DNA of 64,000 nucleotides, taken from positions 1 through 64,000 of the forward strand of contig NZ_CP088081.1 of assembly GCF_021049305.1 (NCBI RefSeq). The letters run 5' to 3'. The notes under the pieces are model-generated. The model worked only from the letters and a program-made list of their open reading frames with translations. It had not been told where the DNA came from and did no database searches. Made by a program: the position numbers and the translations under genes. Every line of letters starts with the position of its first letter. Positions within the stretch are counted from its first letter, which is position 1. Of this stretch, positions 59,465 to 64,000 are shown one piece after another. Source of the DNA: Ideonella dechloratans (GTDB taxonomy: Bacteria > Pseudomonadota > Gammaproteobacteria > Burkholderiales > Burkholderiaceae_C).

Positions 59465-59614
59465 GCTCATGTCCCCCGGCCCTGGCCCTTGGCCAGGGCC
59501 TCCTCCTTGACTTCGCTTCACCAGTCACCCGCTGGCCGCAGGTCGGTGCGGCGCTTCGCGGAGCGAAGTCAAGGAGGAGCCGGCGGCCGGAGGCCGTCGG
59601 CGGGGGACATGAGC
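59465..59614. repeat. Large palindromic element between cbbL and cbbS
   Basis: Outer arms GCTCATGTCCCCCG (59465-59478) and its reverse complement (59601-59614) and inner arms CTCCTCCTTGACTTCGC (59500-59516) and reverse complement (59563-59579) are perfect. Between outer and inner arms each side has its own hairpin: GGCCCTGGCC-CTT-GGCCAGGGCC at 59478-59500, and a similar one with one mismatch at 59579-59601. The layout is that of paired REP/BIME-type repeats in inverted orientation. In the transcript it would form a long branched stem between the two RubisCO genes. Confidence 0.85.
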
Positions 59615-59675
59615 GCAGCGAAGCGCCGTGCCGGCCTGCTTGCGCGCCACGCTGGGCAGGCGGGGTTGGAAGGTG

Positions 59676-61252
<1,577 letters not shown>

Positions 61253-62217
61253 ATGAAAAACGTCACCTTCCGGCAGATCCGGGTTTTCACCGAAGTGGCC
61301 CGGCAGCTCAGCTTTGTGCGCGCGGCCGAGGCCCTGCACCTGACGCCGCCGGCCGTGACCATGCAGATCAAGGAGCTGGAAGCCCAGCTGGAGCTGCCGC
61401 TGTTCGACCGCCAGGGCCGCAAGGTGGCGCTGACCACCGCCGGCGAGTACTTCCTGGTGCACGCGCGGCGCCTGCTGGCGGTGATGAAGGACGCCGAGGA
61501 CGCGATGCAGCGCCTGCGCCACCTGGAAACCGGCGTGCTCAACGTGGGCCTGGTGAGCACGGCCAAGTACTTCGTGCCGCGCCTGCTGGCGCGCTTTCGC
61601 GACGAGCACCCGGGCGTGGAGGTGCGGCTGCAGGTGGCGGGCACCCGGGACCAGCTGGTGGCCCTGCTCAACAGCGGCGAGGTGGACCTGGCCATCATGG
61701 GCCGCCCTCCGCGCGAGCTGGCCACCCGCGCCGAGCCCTTCGCCGCGCATCCGCATGTCTTCGTCGCCCCGCCGGGTCACCCCTTGCTGGCCCTGGGCCA
61801 TGTGCCGGTGACCATGCTGGAGAACCAGCCGCTGATCGTGCGCGAGGGCGCTTCCGGCACCCGGGCCCTGATGGACCGCTTCTTCCAGGAACACCGGGTC
61901 ACGCCGCGCATCGCGATGGAGATGCCCAGCAACGAGACCATCAAGCAGGCGGTGATGGCCGGCATGGGCCTGAGCTTCCTGAGCCTGCACACGCTGGGGC
62001 TGGAGCTGCGCGCCGGCGAGATCGAGCTGCTGCACGTGGAGCACACGCCGGTGATCCGCACCTGGAACGTGGTGCACCTGCAGTCGCGCCTGCTCTCGCC
62101 GGCGGCCGAGGCCTTCCGCTACTTCATCCTGGAGGAGGGCGAGGCCTGGCTGGCCGCGCACGACCGGCCCTGGATCGGCGCCGGGCCGGAGGCCGCGGCC
62201 CCGCCCGGCGGCGGGGG

Positions 62218-62221
<4 letters not shown>
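61253..62221 (+). CDS. cbbR: LysR-type regulator of the cbb operon (CbbR)
   Basis: 322 residues. The N-terminal winged helix ([40 protein letters not shown]) is that of CbbR, followed by the periplasmic-binding-like effector domain. CbbR senses metabolites such as RuBP, ATP or NADPH and switches the divergent cbb operon. It faces cbbL across 110 bases, the usual layout. Its stop overlaps that of the convergent fumC gene by four bases. The C-terminus is Gly/Ala-rich. Confidence 0.95.
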
Positions 62222-63609
<1,388 letters not shown>

Positions 63610-63783
63610 GCCGCTCTCCCGAAAGGAAGGGATGATCTGGCCCCCGCCGGTCTGCACCCGGCGCGAAGATAGACGGCATCTGAGGGCTCTCTCCTAGCTC
63701 TCGCGAGCCGACAGCAGCTTACGATGGTCGCGCGGGCCTGCCAAGGCCCGGCACCTGCCGCTGTCGCTCCGGTCGAAAAGAAG

Positions 63784-64000
63784 ATGAATCACCCTGCGAC
63801 CATTCTGGTTGTCGACGACGAGCCGCTGAACCTGGCGGTGCTCTCGCGGCTGCTCCATCCCCTCTACCGCGTCCTGGCCACCCGCTCGGGCGCGTCCGCC
63901 GTGGCCCTGGCCGCGGCCGAGCAACCCGACCTGATCCTGCTGGACGTGAAGATGCCCGGCATGGACGGCCATGCGGTGCTGGCCGCCCTGCAGCAGCAGG
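63784..64000 (+). CDS. Response-regulator receiver protein, cut by window edge
   Basis: The first 72 residues of a two-component receiver domain are in the window: ILVVDDEPLNLAVLSRLL near the start, with acidic pair D11-D12, and the phosphorylated Asp D54 in LILLDVKMPGMDGH. The conserved lysine and any output domain lie beyond the end. The start ATG at 63784 is 174 bases from the divergent fumC start. Many receivers of this kind in the order carry an HD-GYP or GGDEF output, but that cannot be seen here. Confidence 0.9.
   Translation, partial: MNHPATILVVDDEPLNLAVLSRLLHPLYRVLATRSGASAVALAAAEQPDLILLDVKMPGMDGHAVLAALQQQ

Overview
The window is a GC-rich bacterial chromosome segment that begins exactly at the first base of the dnaA start codon, so it is probably coordinate 1 of a chromosome linearised there. 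The dnaA-dnaN-gyrB order without recF, the protein sequences, and a red-type form I RubisCO operon point to a betaproteobacterium of the order Burkholderiales, most like the Rubrivivax/Leptothrix/Ideonella group. That placement is inference from protein resemblance; no rRNA or tRNA gene is present.

Region by region. 1-5501: replication genes dnaA, dnaN, gyrB. 5502-12868: an accessory island with repeats and hairpins, an internally deleted AlbA_2 (Schlafen-type) gene, and a type I restriction-modification system hsdM-hsdS-hsdR. 12882-18499: a DUF805 membrane protein, an outer-membrane beta-barrel protein, an orphan periplasmic binding protein in an operon with an Fe(II) oxygenase and a VOC protein, and a TSUP exporter. 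17687-20079 forms a sulfur-stress operon (1-Cys peroxiredoxin, ETHE1/Blh-like metallo-hydrolase, TauE-like exporter) with a readable sigma-70 promoter whose spacer holds a palindrome. 20275-24796: a ThDP decarboxylase and a FAD dehydrogenase beside an AraC regulator. 24768-27461: SDR, an apparently domain-permuted photolyase/cryptochrome and a lipocalin, a set that resembles light-stress clusters. 27515-35698: mixed housekeeping genes, including acetyltransferase, methyltransferases, CsgG-like protein, MazG-like hydrolase, a MocR regulator, and an SQR-like flavoprotein coupled to a group II truncated hemoglobin.

35711-41599: an AraC/VirS-like regulator diverges from coniferyl-aldehyde dehydrogenase, a natural Baeyer-Villiger monooxygenase-esterase fusion, and an SDR. 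This gene set recalls the mycobacterial virS-mymA-lipR-sadH locus. 41690-48837: lipoprotein, hydroxypyruvate isomerase, alpha/beta hydrolase, amidase, rhomboid protease, DUF938 methyltransferase and a diguanylate cyclase.

48844-61142 is a complete Calvin-Benson-Bassham operon on the minus strand: cbbL, cbbS, cbbX, cbbF, cbbP, cbbT, cbbZ, gap, pgk, fba, cbbY. The LysR regulator cbbR is divergent. Two repetitive-element events stand out here: a roughly 150-base palindromic element between cbbL and cbbS, and an in-frame GC-rich palindromic insertion of about 27 codons inside pgk. The window closes with fumC and a response-regulator gene cut by the window edge.
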